Part shown: in pieces, positions 11,621 to 23,117 of the stretch | How positions within the stretch are numbered: position 1 is the stretch's first letter | Layout: each line of letters starts with the position of its first letter | Assembly: GCA_039881145.1 (NCBI GenBank) | Contig: JAYKKI010000126.1 | Coordinates: forward strand, 4,459,199 to 4,523,198 | DNA: 64,000 nucleotides | Source: Druceiella hillmani | Taxonomy: Eukaryota > Arthropoda > Insecta > Lepidoptera > Hepialidae | Direction: 5' to 3' | The notes under the pieces: model-generated | What the model saw: only the letters and a program-made list of their open reading frames with translations | What the model was told of the DNA's origin: nothing | Database searches by the model: none | Translations under genes and position numbers: made by a program

Positions 11621-12700
11621 TAAAACATAATAAATAACTTGTTTAATCATATATAATAATTATAATCTTCGGAATAGTACTTAGTGATCCACTCGCTAGT
11701 TCATGACCCATTTGTTTTTCAATTTTTTTAGTTTTGCTTTAAGTAAGTAATGAAAAACAATTAGGCTTTAAGAAGTCTAACGGCATATATTTTCGTTATC
11801 GATTATATGGGTGTATACTTAGCGTAGATCTTACCCTACCTTATATCTATATGAAGATAATACATCATTCTTTAGCTTTAGCAAGTACTATCGAAATACA
11901 TAAGTGCATGTTAGATACTGGTTTTTGAGACATGAAAATGTCTTTCAAATCACTAAATACCGCTCATGGTAGTATTTGACCAACGAAATATTTCAGAAGA
12001 TACATAATCACTTCGCGTACCGATTGCCATATTTCAAAAGTAACTGAAAAAGTTGACTCAAAAAAATACTTGTAAGTAGATGAGTATGTTGGGCTTATAT
12101 TGCTCGAAGACGTTTCTTTAAACCATTTCATCATTTCCTCAGTGTCTATCATATTCTATAAATTGTCCATTGTGTCCTGTTTCCTCTTTTTATTCTTCCG
12201 ATAGCCTGTGATTTTTTACGCTTTTCGAAACCATGTAGTTTAGGTATATAAAGTAGATAATGGAGTTGTAAATAGTTGTGATCAAAATATCATTGATATA
12301 TAATGGTATTGTAATAATTTTTATAAACTCCTGGAAAATCTCAGAAACTTATTTTCGTAGGCGGAGTTTTTATTGTGTTACTTATCAATATCATAATCGA
12401 TTTTACCACTTTTTATCCGTAATCAAAAAGTATCAAATAATACCCTACAGGAATTTGATTTTTTATTTTCAGTAATGTTCATTTGTTTAAGATGTATTCT
12501 CTTAATAATCTATTGTGTTGTATTATATTTACTTATCAATATTATAATCGATTTTTTTGAAGCTCTTATTATTCGCTATTTCAAATGTTACCCCACTCTC
12601 TGTATGAAATTAGAAAAATTTCTTCGAGTACTTAATTTGTCTTATACTAAAATTTTCATATAAATATATATTTGAGTGTTGGCTAATAAGATATGTGCGG
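11617..12700. other. AT-rich stretch with doubtful reading frames
   Basis: A minus frame at 12152-11964 reads MIDTEEMMKWFKETSSS and onward (62 codons). Its upstream sequence stays open in the same frame if one TAG is ignored (KKRKQDTMDNL before it), so it could be the worn remnant of a longer coding sequence. No family is recognised. Two plus frames at 12278-12475 and 12475-12663 are hydrophobic, AT-rich and probably chance. Confidence 0.3.
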
Positions 12701-12704
12701 GTTA

Positions 12705-12850
12705 ATACGTTTTGTTACAATGCCAAATTTCATATTTCTATGTCAACCTGTTTCTGAGAAAAACGGCAGTGATGTACAGATATGTGAGTGATCTCAAAAT
12801 GTTACTGTTTTTCTTTTGAGATACAAAAACCTAAAATGGCATAAAATTTC
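12705..12850 (+). repeat. Dispersed lepidopteran-type repeat, family M (degenerate)
   Basis: It carries the order of phrases 'tgccaaatttcatattt', 'tttctgagaaaaacggc', 'ttttgagatacaaaaaccta'. The same order occurs at 47935-48070 and 55995-56205. I know this repeat from lepidopteran genomes as a non-coding element ending in 'aagggttccgttttt...ggtac..aaccctaaaa'. Confidence 0.5.
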
Positions 12851-12884
12851 GTTTAAAATCGATGATTTTATTTAAATATCCATA

Positions 12885-13145
12885 CATGTAATAAAATTGT
12901 AACAGAGTAACTTCTATACATGGAAACATTTCAAAAATGAATGGTAATAGAAGCAGAAAAATCTTTTTTCACCATTTTTTTCTGTATATTTGTATATCAA
13001 TTTGTGCGTTAACCATACAAACTCTACTGGACGGATTTTGATGAAATTTGGTATGGTAATAGTTTATACCCAAGAGCAATATACGATAGAATTTTTTTCT
13101 TATTCCGAATTTCACGCCAGTGGAACTGTAAGTCACAGCTGTATT
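12885..13145 (+). repeat. Dispersed repeat, family R (plus orientation)
   Basis: It shares 'gacggattttgatgaaattt', 'ggtaata', and 'ccgaatttcacgcc.gtg' with 28485-28775 and, inverted, with 49815-50290. It is a degenerate copy of a repeat I recognise from lepidopteran genomes. The minus frames 12969-13178 and 13133-13396 across it and the next TA array are artefacts. Confidence 0.65.
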
Positions 13146-13252
13146 ATAAAATAAAAATGTGATTTTTGTACTAAACAAATTTGCTGAAGATATATTGAAT
13201 GGGATATAAGAAGTGTGACTTGAGCTATTTTATAAGACATAAGGAAGGAAGT

Positions 13253-13276
13253 TATATATATATATATATATGTATA

Positions 13277-13325
<49 letters not shown>
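13253..13325. repeat. (TA)n microsatellite with TGTA interruptions
   Basis: TA repeats interrupted twice by 'tgta', ending in 'tacacatata'. Confidence 0.9.
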
Positions 13326-13332
<7 letters not shown>

Positions 13333-13679
13333 AATATATACGTTTATATTTTTTTTTAATGATAAAATATAGGGTATTTTTATACAGATTTAACATTATT
13401 ATTCTAAAGCATAATTATATCACTGTAGATTGGAATATAATGGAAGAATCATTAAATCATTATTATATATGTAACTATAGTTATTTATTTAACATTAATT
13501 TTTGATTTGGGCATGTTATTCATTCGATATAAACCATGTAATTTTTAGCCAGAATTAATAAGCTCCAAGAGAATATATGAAAATGGAAATTGTCTCTCTC
13601 TGGTATGAAGGCTGCAAATACAAAATAATTCATAAAGGTTCTTCAAATACGTAGAAGTCAGGTAGGTAGCTATTTTTAG

Positions 13680-13870
13680 ATGCAATATCCATTCTGCGTC
13701 AGTAACCGGAAGGGGAGCAGAGCCACCCTGTGAGTTTCGCAGCTCAAAGGACCTAAATTAATTTCCGACGCTCCAATTGTCGAGATATTTCGGTGATTTG
13801 ATATGGAATTGTTGAAATTATTTCCTTATCGGAGGGACGTGGTCATGCCCACGTCGTCAGTCAATTGGAT
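13680..13870. promoter_or_regulatory. Candidate regulatory or conserved non-coding element
   Basis: A balanced-composition island without a reading frame on either strand. It holds an 'aattaattt' homeodomain-type core and a stem 'gacgtgg-tcatg-cccacgtc' near 13838-13856. Such composition in AT-rich DNA is common for enhancers, but only cross-species conservation could show this. Confidence 0.25.
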
Positions 13871-14199
13871 TGCAAAGTATATATTTGATTTAAACATTCA
13901 TATATCAATAAGTATAGTACAGATATGTATACTCGTATGTGAACAAAGTTATAAATTATTTAATAGATAGCAATGTAAAAGAGGTATTTTTGAGATTCCG
14001 TACCCAAAAGTTCAGTAGCTTACGGTATTGTATTGTTAGGACGACGCTGTTTGTTCGCTTTTCTCTCGGTGGTTTTTAGTTCCGAAATGATATTTAAACT
14101 AATGCACGAGTACATAGTTAAAAATGTGTTTAATTATTTGCTTGTTCATATTAATCGCTGGAATTACACGTTCGATTTAGACATGTATTTTTGTGTTGA

Positions 14200-14970
14200 A
14201 AAGTCCAAACTGAAGAAGTTTACCGATTATAAATCATGACATTGATTTATAGGCGCAGAGAAGTAATAAAGCAGAATTGTTGTTTGTTTGCTTTGTTTGT
14301 TTATTAGTGCTAACCTCTAGAGCCACATAGGTATCCGATTTCAACAATTCTTTTTAAGTTAGAACGTTCATACTTCAAAGAAGATTACATATGATATATC
14401 ATATTGATTCACAGGAGCAGAGATATAATAACGCGGAAATTGTTTTTTGTTTGCATTGTTTGTTTATTTATGCTAATCTCTAGAGCCACATAGGTATTTG
14501 ATTTCAACAATCCTTTTTATGTTAGAACGTTCATACTCTAAAGAATATTACAGATTATATGTCACCACATTGATTCACAGGAGCAGATAAGTAATAACGC
14601 GGACAATTTTTTTCGCTTTGTTTATTTGTGGTAATCTCTAGAGCAACACAGGTATCCGATTTCAACAATCCTTTTTTTGTCAAAACGTTCATACTTTAAA
14701 GAAGATTACAGATTATATATCATCACATTGATTCATAGGAGCAGAGAAGTAATAACGCATAAATTGTTTTTTGATTGCTTTGTTTGTTTATTTGTGGTAA
14801 TCTCTAGACTCACATAAGTATCCGATTTCAATAATCCTTTTCATATTGGAAAGTTCATACTTCAAAGAAAATTACATATTATATATTATTATATTGATTC
14901 AGAGGTGCAGAGAAGTAATAACGAGGAAATTGTTTTTGTTTTGCTTTGTTTATTTGCGCTAATCAATTTT
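14200..14970 (+). repeat. Tandem repeat, about 4.6 x 158-166 bp
   Basis: Copies are marked by 'attgattcacaggagcagag' or close variants at 14241, 14403, 14569, 14727 and 14893. Each holds 'tttgtttgtttat', 'ctctagagccacataggtat' and 'gatttcaacaat'. The array is diverged by about 10% and slightly length-variable. The 68-codon frame at 14033-14239 ends at its border and is not supported as a gene. Confidence 0.9.
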
Positions 14971-15459
14971 TTTTGTTTTAAAAGACCACAGTTTTAGAAA
15001 TAAAGTTAATACTAATTTTTTTTGTTTAATACTACATTTTATATGCAGACTTTGAGTTAATACTACATTTTATATGCTGCTACTTTATGATTCATTGGGC
15101 GGAACGGTGATAAAAAATGTAACATAAGTCGGAGAATGTTGCAGGAACGAAGTAAGATAAAAAGAGACCGCATTTTTTATTGACTGATCATCTTGATCAT
15201 TATTAAACTATGAATTAAAATATAATATTTTTGACTTTCAATGGTATTTGTGTTCTAAACTAATGCTTTCGATTGGTTATACATGAAGCATGTATGCAAT
15301 GTATCTAAATGATTACGTATTCACTTTTTTGCATCAAAACTCAAAAGCCTTATGAATGGGTTTTCGTATTTGGGGTCGGATTAAAGTTAAACACAAATAA
15401 ACGTTACTAATGTGGATAAGTTTGCAAATTTATTAAACTTTTTATTCTGATAATTAGAA
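14971..15459. other. AT-rich non-coding stretch
   Basis: 'ttaatactacattttatatg' occurs twice close together at about 15026 and 15057. Nothing else is seen. Confidence 0.5.

Positions 15460-15507
<48 letters not shown>
15460..15507. repeat. (TA)n microsatellite
   Basis: About 24 TA repeats ending directly at the left end of the MITE at 15509. Confidence 0.95.
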
Positions 15508-15508
<1 letters not shown>

Positions 15509-15509
<1 letters not shown>

Positions 15510-15921
15510 ATACACGGTGTCCGGGAATAAGTGTCAGACAAAGAAAAATGCTATTGGTCGATTATAAAGGAATAAATTGTCGTTGAAATAAAACGTAAAG
15601 CGCATCCTTTTTCTAATTGAGTGCATAAAAAAATATTACACACAACTGTTTTAACACACCCGATACTCGCCTGGAACGTAGTGCTTACCCGGGCAGCTAG
15701 ATATCTTCCCATCTGTTCGCAAATTATTCCCCTGAGCGGCGCTGAATAATGTGCGCAAGTATCGTGTGTATAAAAAAGATGACAAATAATTATGACTATT
15801 ATTTTCAATTTTCTGAAAAAAAGTCATCTTTAAAAATTGTATTTTTACGACAATCAACTGTTTTTCAGTCAACGAATAACGTCTTTCTTTTTCCGACACT
15901 TGTTCCCGGATACCGTGTATA
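15509..15921. mobile_element. MITE with 27-bp terminal inverted repeats
   Basis: The left end (15509-15535, 'tatacacggtgtccggga...') and right end (15895-15921) match as inverted repeats at 25 of 27 bases. The interior is about 360 bases, GC-richer in its middle, and encodes no transposase. The three 60-85-codon frames crossing it are incidental. If the outer TA is the target site, the element proper is about 15513-15917. TA targets and ends of the type 'cacggtgtccggga' suggest a Tc1/mariner-class parent, which is inference. The left end abuts a (TA)n array. Confidence 0.8.
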
Positions 15922-16997
15922 TTCGATAATTAGAATTTTTGCGGAAATTTGAAGTTTGCTGTTTCAATAATACGCACTAAATGTAATAATTAAATCTATA
16001 AACATTTCAACCCACAATAAATAGTTTTTTTTTAAGTTTTCATATTTTTTAATTCCAAAATATACCTCTCCAATTTACAGAAGCTGCCAAAAATTACATA
16101 TTTTCGCTCATCTTTATTTTTTCTACCATCCTGTCCGTTTTCCTTTTTCAGTTATAAGTCATGTTTAATCTGTCATAATTTAGGGGATACTATTTTATTA
16201 AACTATTTATTATTTCTCGTTTGATCCCGTAATTATCACGGATATATTTTATTGTTTACTATGCAATCAATATCTTGAAGTAATTTTTGTGACTGGTAGC
16301 AAAGAGACTGCCTTTCTATAAAAAATTTGCCATATTTATAGTTTAATTATATACGTATACATTAAAGCTTTAAAAGGTAAATATATAAGTAATTATTAAT
16401 GCGTTAATAATAATACTATCAGCAATTGAATGAAAAAAAACATTGTTTTATGTTCCTAGGTTTAAAATTCTTCGTAAACATTATTATACCGTTATGGTCA
16501 AAAAATGAGTCAACAGAAGCAAGCCAACCAAGTGCAAGTCAGGTTCCGTACCTCGTTTGAAGTGAAGTTACTCTATTCATCACAAGTCATCACTAATACG
16601 AACTTCCGAGTGCTATAAATGTTTAATAATATTAAGTATGCTATCTCAAAATCTAGGTGTCACCTAGATTCAACCAAATCTTCTAAAACCCTGGTTTTTT
16701 TCATAATTTTAATTTCGTAAATAAGGTTTCAATAAAATAATTTACTTCCAGAATATATCTGAAGGTACACCTACTAACTATACTAACTAAATAAATGCTA
16801 CTTTTGAAAAAAAATGTTTGATATACTAGGTATATACCTAATAAACTTTTACACGTAATTTGTTTTTAAATTAGGTATCTACCTGTATACTACGTATATA
16901 TCTATACCTATATTTTATATACTACGTATATATAATCTGAAATATGTTTTTTCAATTATTTAATTTGCTCCCTTAAAATTTTCCAAGCAAATATAAC
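15922..16997. other. AT-rich non-coding stretch
   Basis: A 37-codon frame at 16505-16618 (MSQQKQANQVQVRFRTS) contains 'ggttccgtacct', a phrase of the family M repeat, so I take it as repeat-derived. No gene otherwise. Confidence 0.5.
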
Positions 16998-17040
16998 TAA
17001 CTAACACTAAAGTATATATAATATACTTTAGTGTTAGTTA
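16998..17040. repeat. Near-perfect inverted repeat (hairpin)
   Basis: Two 21-base arms (16998-17018 and 17020-17040) match at 20 positions around one centre base. The outer part is 'taactaacactaaag'. Confidence 0.9.
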
Positions 17041-17059
17041 TTAAATTATGTGCAAGTTT

Positions 17060-17130
17060 TGTACTGTACGTTTCATTACTATACCAATATAAGGGTTCCG
17101 TTTTTCCCTTTTGGGGTACAGAATTCTAAA
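17060..17130 (+). repeat. Dispersed lepidopteran-type repeat, family M (3' end)
   Basis: 'ataagggttccgtttttccc' followed by 'ttttggggtaca' and 'ttctaaag' is the recognisable terminal part of a very common lepidopteran repeat. Confidence 0.6.
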
Positions 17131-17941
17131 GAATAATTTAATGATTTTACTATTTTCTAAATACTACACGTCTTTTAGGGTTTTTTAAACAATATGGCAT
17201 GTCATTTTTGACCGAATTATTCATGTCACATTTTGTTTGGAAACATTTCTTTTTCACTTTTGTTTTGGGAAATTTCCATTATTAAACTTGCTCATTAATA
17301 AAGCAACTTTTCTTATATGTAATCAATAACATTAAGCAATCGAAAAGTTAAAAGATACAATTCTATCTTATAAAGAAATACTTATTGTGTTTGTGGTTCC
17401 ATCACTTAGAAGTTTATTGTGCACAATGTATAGCCTTTACAGAGTTTATAGCTCTTTGTGTCTTGAGCTTTATGGAGTTAGACATTTTGAGTATAACTTT
17501 CGTAGTAATGAATAAGTACTTATATATAAAAGTGGAAGGTCTTCCATTTAGATATTTTAATAAAATTCAATGTTTTGTATTTGTTAACATGATATAGAAT
17601 CTATTCGCAAAATTTTTGGAATCAATTGGATGCTGATGTCAGGAACTTTTTTTTGATAAATGTCTTCCATGAACCCTCGAAAACGTGGAGGTATCTAATC
17701 TTTTTAATACCTAATCCTTTTTGTCTTTTCTTCCTTTTGTGTCTTTTTTTGTGCAGGTCCATATTTGCTTTATAATTTTTATTTAAATGTGATTTTTTCC
17801 TTATCTTTTCTCTCAATTTCCACGGTTCGTTAGTATTTGGAAGGTTGAAGCATTGAAACACGATTTGTCTTCGCTTGTATTTGCAGAAATTTTCCTTGTC
17901 AGGGTTTTTTGCACTATTATATATGTTTTTTATATATTTTC

Positions 17942-17944
<3 letters not shown>
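17131..17944. other. AT-rich non-coding stretch
   Basis: A minus frame at 17861-17622 (79 codons) is very rich in lysine and arginine because the plus strand is T-rich. No motif. It is probably chance. The plus frame 17385-17597 has no support either. Confidence 0.5.

Positions 17945-18034
<90 letters not shown>
17945..18034. repeat. Compound (TA)n(TG)n(TA)n microsatellite
   Basis: Two TA blocks separated by five TG units at about 17990-18000. Confidence 0.95.
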
Positions 18035-18036
<2 letters not shown>

Positions 18037-18660
18037 CGGCACAATTGGGCGAGCTAAGCTGCAATGCCCGGGAAAGGCAGGTTACGGTCGCATGCTGCCT
18101 ATTGGATTTTGCAATGCATTGTAATGATATTTCTTCATTCTTATATATACTGTGGAAAAATACATTGAAATATCTCAACATTTTCACGATATACCGTGGC
18201 TAAAAGTTAATAGAACTGAAAAGCTGATGTTACATACGCTAAAGAAGGAACATTTGGCCCTCGCCCCTCAAAGCGGAGGACTCTTTCATCGGCAATTCGG
18301 GCAGGTGAATTGGAAGCGATCCATTAATTTGAGCAGCGCGTCTGAGCAACGCGGCACGGCAACAGACGCTCATTAGCTCCGAGTCGAGTTAAGTTTAGTT
18401 TAATTTGTCGTTAACGACGAGCGGCGCATTGAAGGCGAGTTAATTAGGGGCGCCGGGCGATCTCTAGCGCGCTAAACTGTTTATTGTTGGCGCCTAATTG
18501 ACGTGAGATGGAAGGAAGGGACTGAGGCAGGCGCACTCATGTTGGCTAGGTAGCGGTTTTATCTTGCGAGTAGAGCCGCGCTTTAATTACGCCGTTTGAG
18601 CTAATCTGATGCGGGCGGGCGAGTTTGAGGACGAGACTACTAGTCTACTTTGTTTCTAGT
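18035..18660. promoter_or_regulatory. GC-rich island with many homeodomain-core sites
   Basis: From about 18230 to 18640 the sequence is clearly GC-rich with many CG dinucleotides, unlike the AT-rich DNA on both sides. Neither strand is open over most of it. It contains at least six TAAT-type cores: attaattt (18323), tttaattt (18398), gttaattagg (18440), cctaattg (18493), tttaatta (18582) and gctaatct (18600). A CCAAT box (inverted) lies at 18100. This is the pattern of a developmental enhancer or a distal promoter. It is inference from composition and short motifs only. Confidence 0.35.
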
Positions 18661-18884
18661 AAGCTTTATAAATACGAGAGGTCAAGTGCTAGCCAGGTTT
18701 AGGCTTCTGGTTTTATATAATTCGTTGTTTAGCTATTTCTTGTGAGTAGGCATATATGTTATGCAATCGTAACAAGTAGTAATAAACTATTACAGTTTAA
18801 TAATTTCATAATTATTTTTAAAAGAAAGTAATTTTGAAATTATGAAGAGAATAAATTATGTACAACAAATGAATTTATTAAAAA

Positions 18885-20636
18885 ATATTTTAATATAAAA
18901 TTGAAAATAATTATTCGCTAATAAAATTAAAATTTTAATTTTGTATTATATTTTAAAAATATTTTTATATAAGACCAATATAAACTTCATATCAAGACAA
19001 ATAAAACTAAAAATTGTCGTTATTTTAATTTTCTTTAAAATTTTAATTTCACTTATTTTATATTATATTTTAACAATATTTTTATATAAGACTAATATCT
19101 TGACATATTGAATAACAAAATTTCATATGAAGACAAACGAAACTAAAAATGTAATTTTAATTTTCTTTAAAATATTAATTTCACTTGTTTTGTATTTTAT
19201 TTTATCAATATTTTTATATAAGACCAATATCTTGGTATATTGAATACCAAAATTTGATATGAAAACAAACAAAACTAAAAATTGTCGTCATTTTAATTTT
19301 CTTTAAAATATTAATTTCACTTATTTTGTATTTTATTTTATCAATATTTTTATATAAGACTAATATCTTGACATGTTGAATAACAAAATCGCATATGAAG
19401 ACAAACGAAACTAAAAATGTCATTTTAATTTTCTTTAAAATATTAACTTCACTTATTTTGTATTTTATTTTATCAATATTTTTATATAAGACCAATATCT
19501 TGACATATTGAATACCAAAATTTGATATGAAAACAAACAAAATTAAAATTGTCGTCATTTTAATTTTCTTTAAAATATTAATTTCACTTATTTTGTGTTT
19601 TATTTTATCAATATTTTTATATAAGACCAATACCTTGACATAATGAGTGCCAAAACTTCATATGAAGACAAACGAAACCAAAAATGTCATTTTAATTTTC
19701 TTTAAAATTGTAATTTCACTTATTTTGTATTTTATTTTATCAATATTTTTATATAAGACCAATATCTTGACATATTGAATACTAAAATTTGATATGAAAA
19801 CAAACAAAACTAAAAATTGTCGTCATTTTAATTTTCTTTAAAATATTAATTTCACTTATTTTGTGTTTTATTTTATCAATATTTTTATATAAGACCAATA
19901 CCTTGACATAATGAATGCCAAAACTTCATATGAAGACAAACGAAACTAAAAATGTCGTCATTTTAATTTTCTTTAAAATATTAATTTCACTTATTTTGTA
20001 TTTTATTTTATCAATATTTTTATATAAGACCAATATCTTGACATATTGAATACCAAAATTTGATATGAAAACAAACAAAACTAAAAATTGTCGTCATTTT
20101 AATTTTCTTTAAAATATTAATTTCACTTATTTTGTGTTTTATTTTATCAATATTTTTATATAAGACCAATACCTTGACATAATGAATGCCAAAACTTCAT
20201 ATGAAGACAAACGAAACTAAAAATGTCGTCATTTTAATTTTCTTTAAAATATTAATTTCACTTATTTTGTATTTTATTTTATCAATATTTTTATATAAGA
20301 CCAATATCTTGACATATTGAATACCAAAATTTGATATGAAAACAAACAAAACTAAAAATTGTCGTCATTTTAATTTTCTTTAAAATATTAATTTCACTTA
20401 TTTCGTGTTTTATTTTATCAATATTTTTATATAAGACCAATATCTTGACATAATGAATGCCAAAACTTCATATGAAGGCAAAAAACTAAAAATGTCGTCA
20501 TTTTAATTTTCTTTATAATTTTAATTTCACTTATTTTCTATTATATTTTATCAATATTTTTATATAAAACCAATATCTTGATATATTGAATACCAAAATT
20601 TTATATGAAGACAAACTAAACTAAAAATTGTCGTCA
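18885..20636. repeat. Dimeric higher-order satellite, about 13 monomers of 131-138 bp
   Basis: About thirteen monomers follow one another, each with 'atttttatataagaccaata' or close to it. Two monomer types alternate strictly. One has 'gatatgaaaacaaacaaaac' then 'aaattgtcgtc'; the other has 'catatgaagacaaacgaaac' then 'aaatgtc'. The dimer of about 265-273 bases is therefore the amplified unit. The minus frame 19630-19214 (138 codons) is just three monomers read through and is not a gene. The array ends abruptly at a SINE. Confidence 0.95.
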
Positions 20637-20637
20637 C

Positions 20638-20856
20638 CTTGGGGTCCGGGGTGATCACAAGGCGTACGGCCTTCGACGGCTAGGCGCATCGCGGGGACCC
20701 GGGCTCGATTCTCGACCGCTCATCGAGCGGGGCTGGACTGGTGTTCTGGTTGGCTGTGAGAGATTGCTTTCGTAGCAATAAGTCCGCCATATGTATTAAT
20801 TGTATAAATTAAAGAACGTAAATAAATAAATAAAAATAAGATTAATAAATAAAGAG
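20638..20856 (+). mobile_element. tRNA-like SINE
   Basis: A GC-rich head with a B-box-like stretch (gggctcgattctc near 20700-20712) resembles a tRNA-derived RNA polymerase III promoter. The middle has 'gcaataagtccgccatatg', similar to 3' ends of lepidopteran LINEs, and the element ends in a run of 'aaat' units (20818-20836). This head-body-tail order is that of a SINE in plus orientation. It could also be only the 3' end of a LINE. It lies at the edge of the satellite. Confidence 0.6.
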
Positions 20857-22139
20857 TTTTAAGAAAGTATTAGGTACCATAACTGCAGTTTTCAAACAGT
20901 TTAAAAATACTATGGCGTGGCATTATGTAATTTTATTTTTTGCTTGTTAAAACATTTTGAGGTCTATATAGGAATTTATTTACTGTTTATTTTTTTAAAA
21001 GAGCTATATATCTATTTGTCCTTGAAATAAACTTTGCCTGTTGATTACAGATTAAAATAATTAAATTAAATTTTTTTTATTACATTAAAAAACTAAATAA
21101 AAACGAGAACTTGTACTTTATTGTATGTAGGTGCAATAATATTTTTTTACTAACAATTTATATTACTTGCAAATTAATGTGGTAACACTAAGTACTACTG
21201 CATTACATATTTACTTAATTTCAGACTTAAATTAACCTTTTTGATATAAAATTATTAACTTATTATAACTATTTATACCTTATTTTAGGTAAACATGTTT
21301 GAATTCCAAAGATTTAGATAAAAAGAACTCGATGTTATACGGATATATATTTCCTTTGATTTCAATATTTTATTGAAACAAACATATATTTAGTCATATA
21401 TTATTTTAAGAACTTTCGATTTAGGTACCAATCCTACCACCTACGCGGAGAACCTCTCCGCTGTCATCCAAGCCCCACGTCTCAGATAGGTTTCGGTGAG
21501 ATAGACCGCAGAGCAACTGATGAAAACTTTAATCCTAAAGTTAAAAGAAAACATTGGCTACGTAACCATTTCCAGTATCCTCTAGATATGTGATCTCCAG
21601 TAAGTGGATCTTGTTCAATGTTGACTTCGAAAATATTTTGTAAATATAGGTGATAAACTTGAAAGTTGTGAATAATACAGGACCATAAAACAATGATTTA
21701 AAAAATTAAAACGACTGTAGTAATATGGGAAAAATAATGTAATTACAAGACTTAAAAAGTTTAAAGTTTAAGTTGGAAGTCATGTATTTAAGACTTAATG
21801 GCGCTATGATTTTGCTACATATTTTTAGATCGAATGGATCGATTGGATGGCGACAAATATCTATGTGCAACGAAAGTTTAAGACTCCATGAAGAATCTAA
21901 ATTGGATCATAGCAGAACTTAATTAAAAATCTTAATGGCCTTCAAATAGTTTAAGAAATACGAACGATCTTGTTGTATTTCGAAATCTCGTGTTTTACTT
22001 TCACACTATTTACCTATCTTTAGAAGAAATGATGCCTAGGTAAAAATTTAAGATTATTTAAATTGCGAACTCAGGAACACGTTAGCTCTTACACATAATT
22101 ACGTACCTACTTTGTTCCTGTTTTGTGCTTAAGCAGTAA
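20857..22139. other. AT-rich stretch with one GC-richer patch
   Basis: At 21421-21535 there is a GC-richer patch with a small stem (gcggag-aac-ctctccgc). I could not read it as protein. The rest is AT-rich with no gene. Confidence 0.45.
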
Positions 22140-22465
22140 AGCCAATTTCACTAAAATTACCTAGTACCTATTATTTGATATTTTTTTACAAATTGGGTTG
22201 CATGTTGCCAGAAATAAAGACGGAATTTTTATGATAATTCATTATTCGTTCATACCTATGTGCGTCCCAACTTGTTATTGGCAAATGTTTGAGTTTGTTG
22301 AAAAAAAAATAATTAGTAAGAATATAAATTTCATTAAAATTACCTATTATTTCATTTTTTTACGAATTGGGTTTTAAGTTTCAAAACGTAAAAATGGAAT
22401 CTTTATTGTACCTAACCACTATTTGTCCATTTATGCGTCCAATCTTATAGATGCTTAATGATTAT
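22140..22465 (+). repeat. Diverged direct duplication, about 182 bp apart
   Basis: 'tttcactaaaattaccta' and 'ttacaaattgggtt' at 22147-22200 recur as 'tttcattaaaattaccta' and 'ttacgaattgggtt' at 22329-22372. Both are followed by 'tgcgtcc' further on. Confidence 0.65.
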
Positions 22466-22927
22466 TTCAATACAAATTCAAAATTCAATCATATTCAAAA
22501 TCACAACTTTATTACAACACAGTTAAGATTTGTAATCATATTCAGATTCAGAAAAAAATTCAACTTTATGTAGAAACGAAACATCTGGCATCATATGTAA
22601 CTTTCTTGTCCTAAAAATTTAGATGTAGGTACATACCTATATTATATTTCTTTATATTACATTTAATAGTTTTAGTAATTAATTTGTACTCCGCCATATT
22701 ATCTCAGAAACAACTAGGTAACTAAAATGAGTGTATAATGAGAAAAGCAATTTTTTCAGAAAATAGATGGGTACCTAATGGAAATTTAGTTTTATTTGCT
22801 TTATGAGATTAACTCACAACAGTATACTTATTAACTCAACAAAATTTCTGTATGGTTTCCGTATAGTTATGGGATTCAAAACGTGCTAACTAATATTTTC
22901 ATGAATAATTTTTCAGAAATAAAATTA

Positions 22928-22928
<1 letters not shown>
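22466..22928. other. AT-rich non-coding stretch
   Basis: Nothing recognisable. Confidence 0.6.
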
Positions 22929-22977
<49 letters not shown>

Positions 22978-22995
22978 TATATATGTATATATATG

Positions 22996-23055
<60 letters not shown>
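22929..23055. repeat. (TA)n microsatellite, interrupted
   Basis: About 125 bases of TA with 'aaata' and 'tgta' interruptions. The long Tyr/Ile frames on both strands here are artefacts of the repeat. Confidence 0.95.
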
Positions 23056-23057
<2 letters not shown>

Positions 23058-23071
23058 AACGATGCGATGAG

Positions 23072-23117
23072 AATCACTCTACCATACACGATATTGGGGA
23101 AATATGGTAGAGTGATT
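23072..23117. repeat. Perfect inverted repeat (hairpin)
   Basis: 15-base arms (aatcactctaccata and its complement) match without error around a 16-base loop, 16 bases after a (TA)n array. Confidence 0.9.

Noticed and set aside
15551..15952. Three overlapping frames of 67-85 codons
   Set aside because: They lie inside a MITE bounded by inverted repeats; both strands are open only because the interior is short of stops.
17622..17861. Lysine/arginine-rich 79-codon minus frame, perhaps a nucleolar or ribosomal protein
   Set aside because: The composition follows from a T-rich plus strand; no family motif and no splice or start support.
19214..19630. 138-codon minus-strand frame, longest in the window
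   Set aside because: It is three satellite monomers read through; its residues repeat with the monomer period and other monomers in the array break the frame.
20638..20720. Possible tRNA gene
   Set aside because: Only a B-box-like stretch is present; no cloverleaf could be drawn, and the LINE-like body and AAAT tail identify a SINE.
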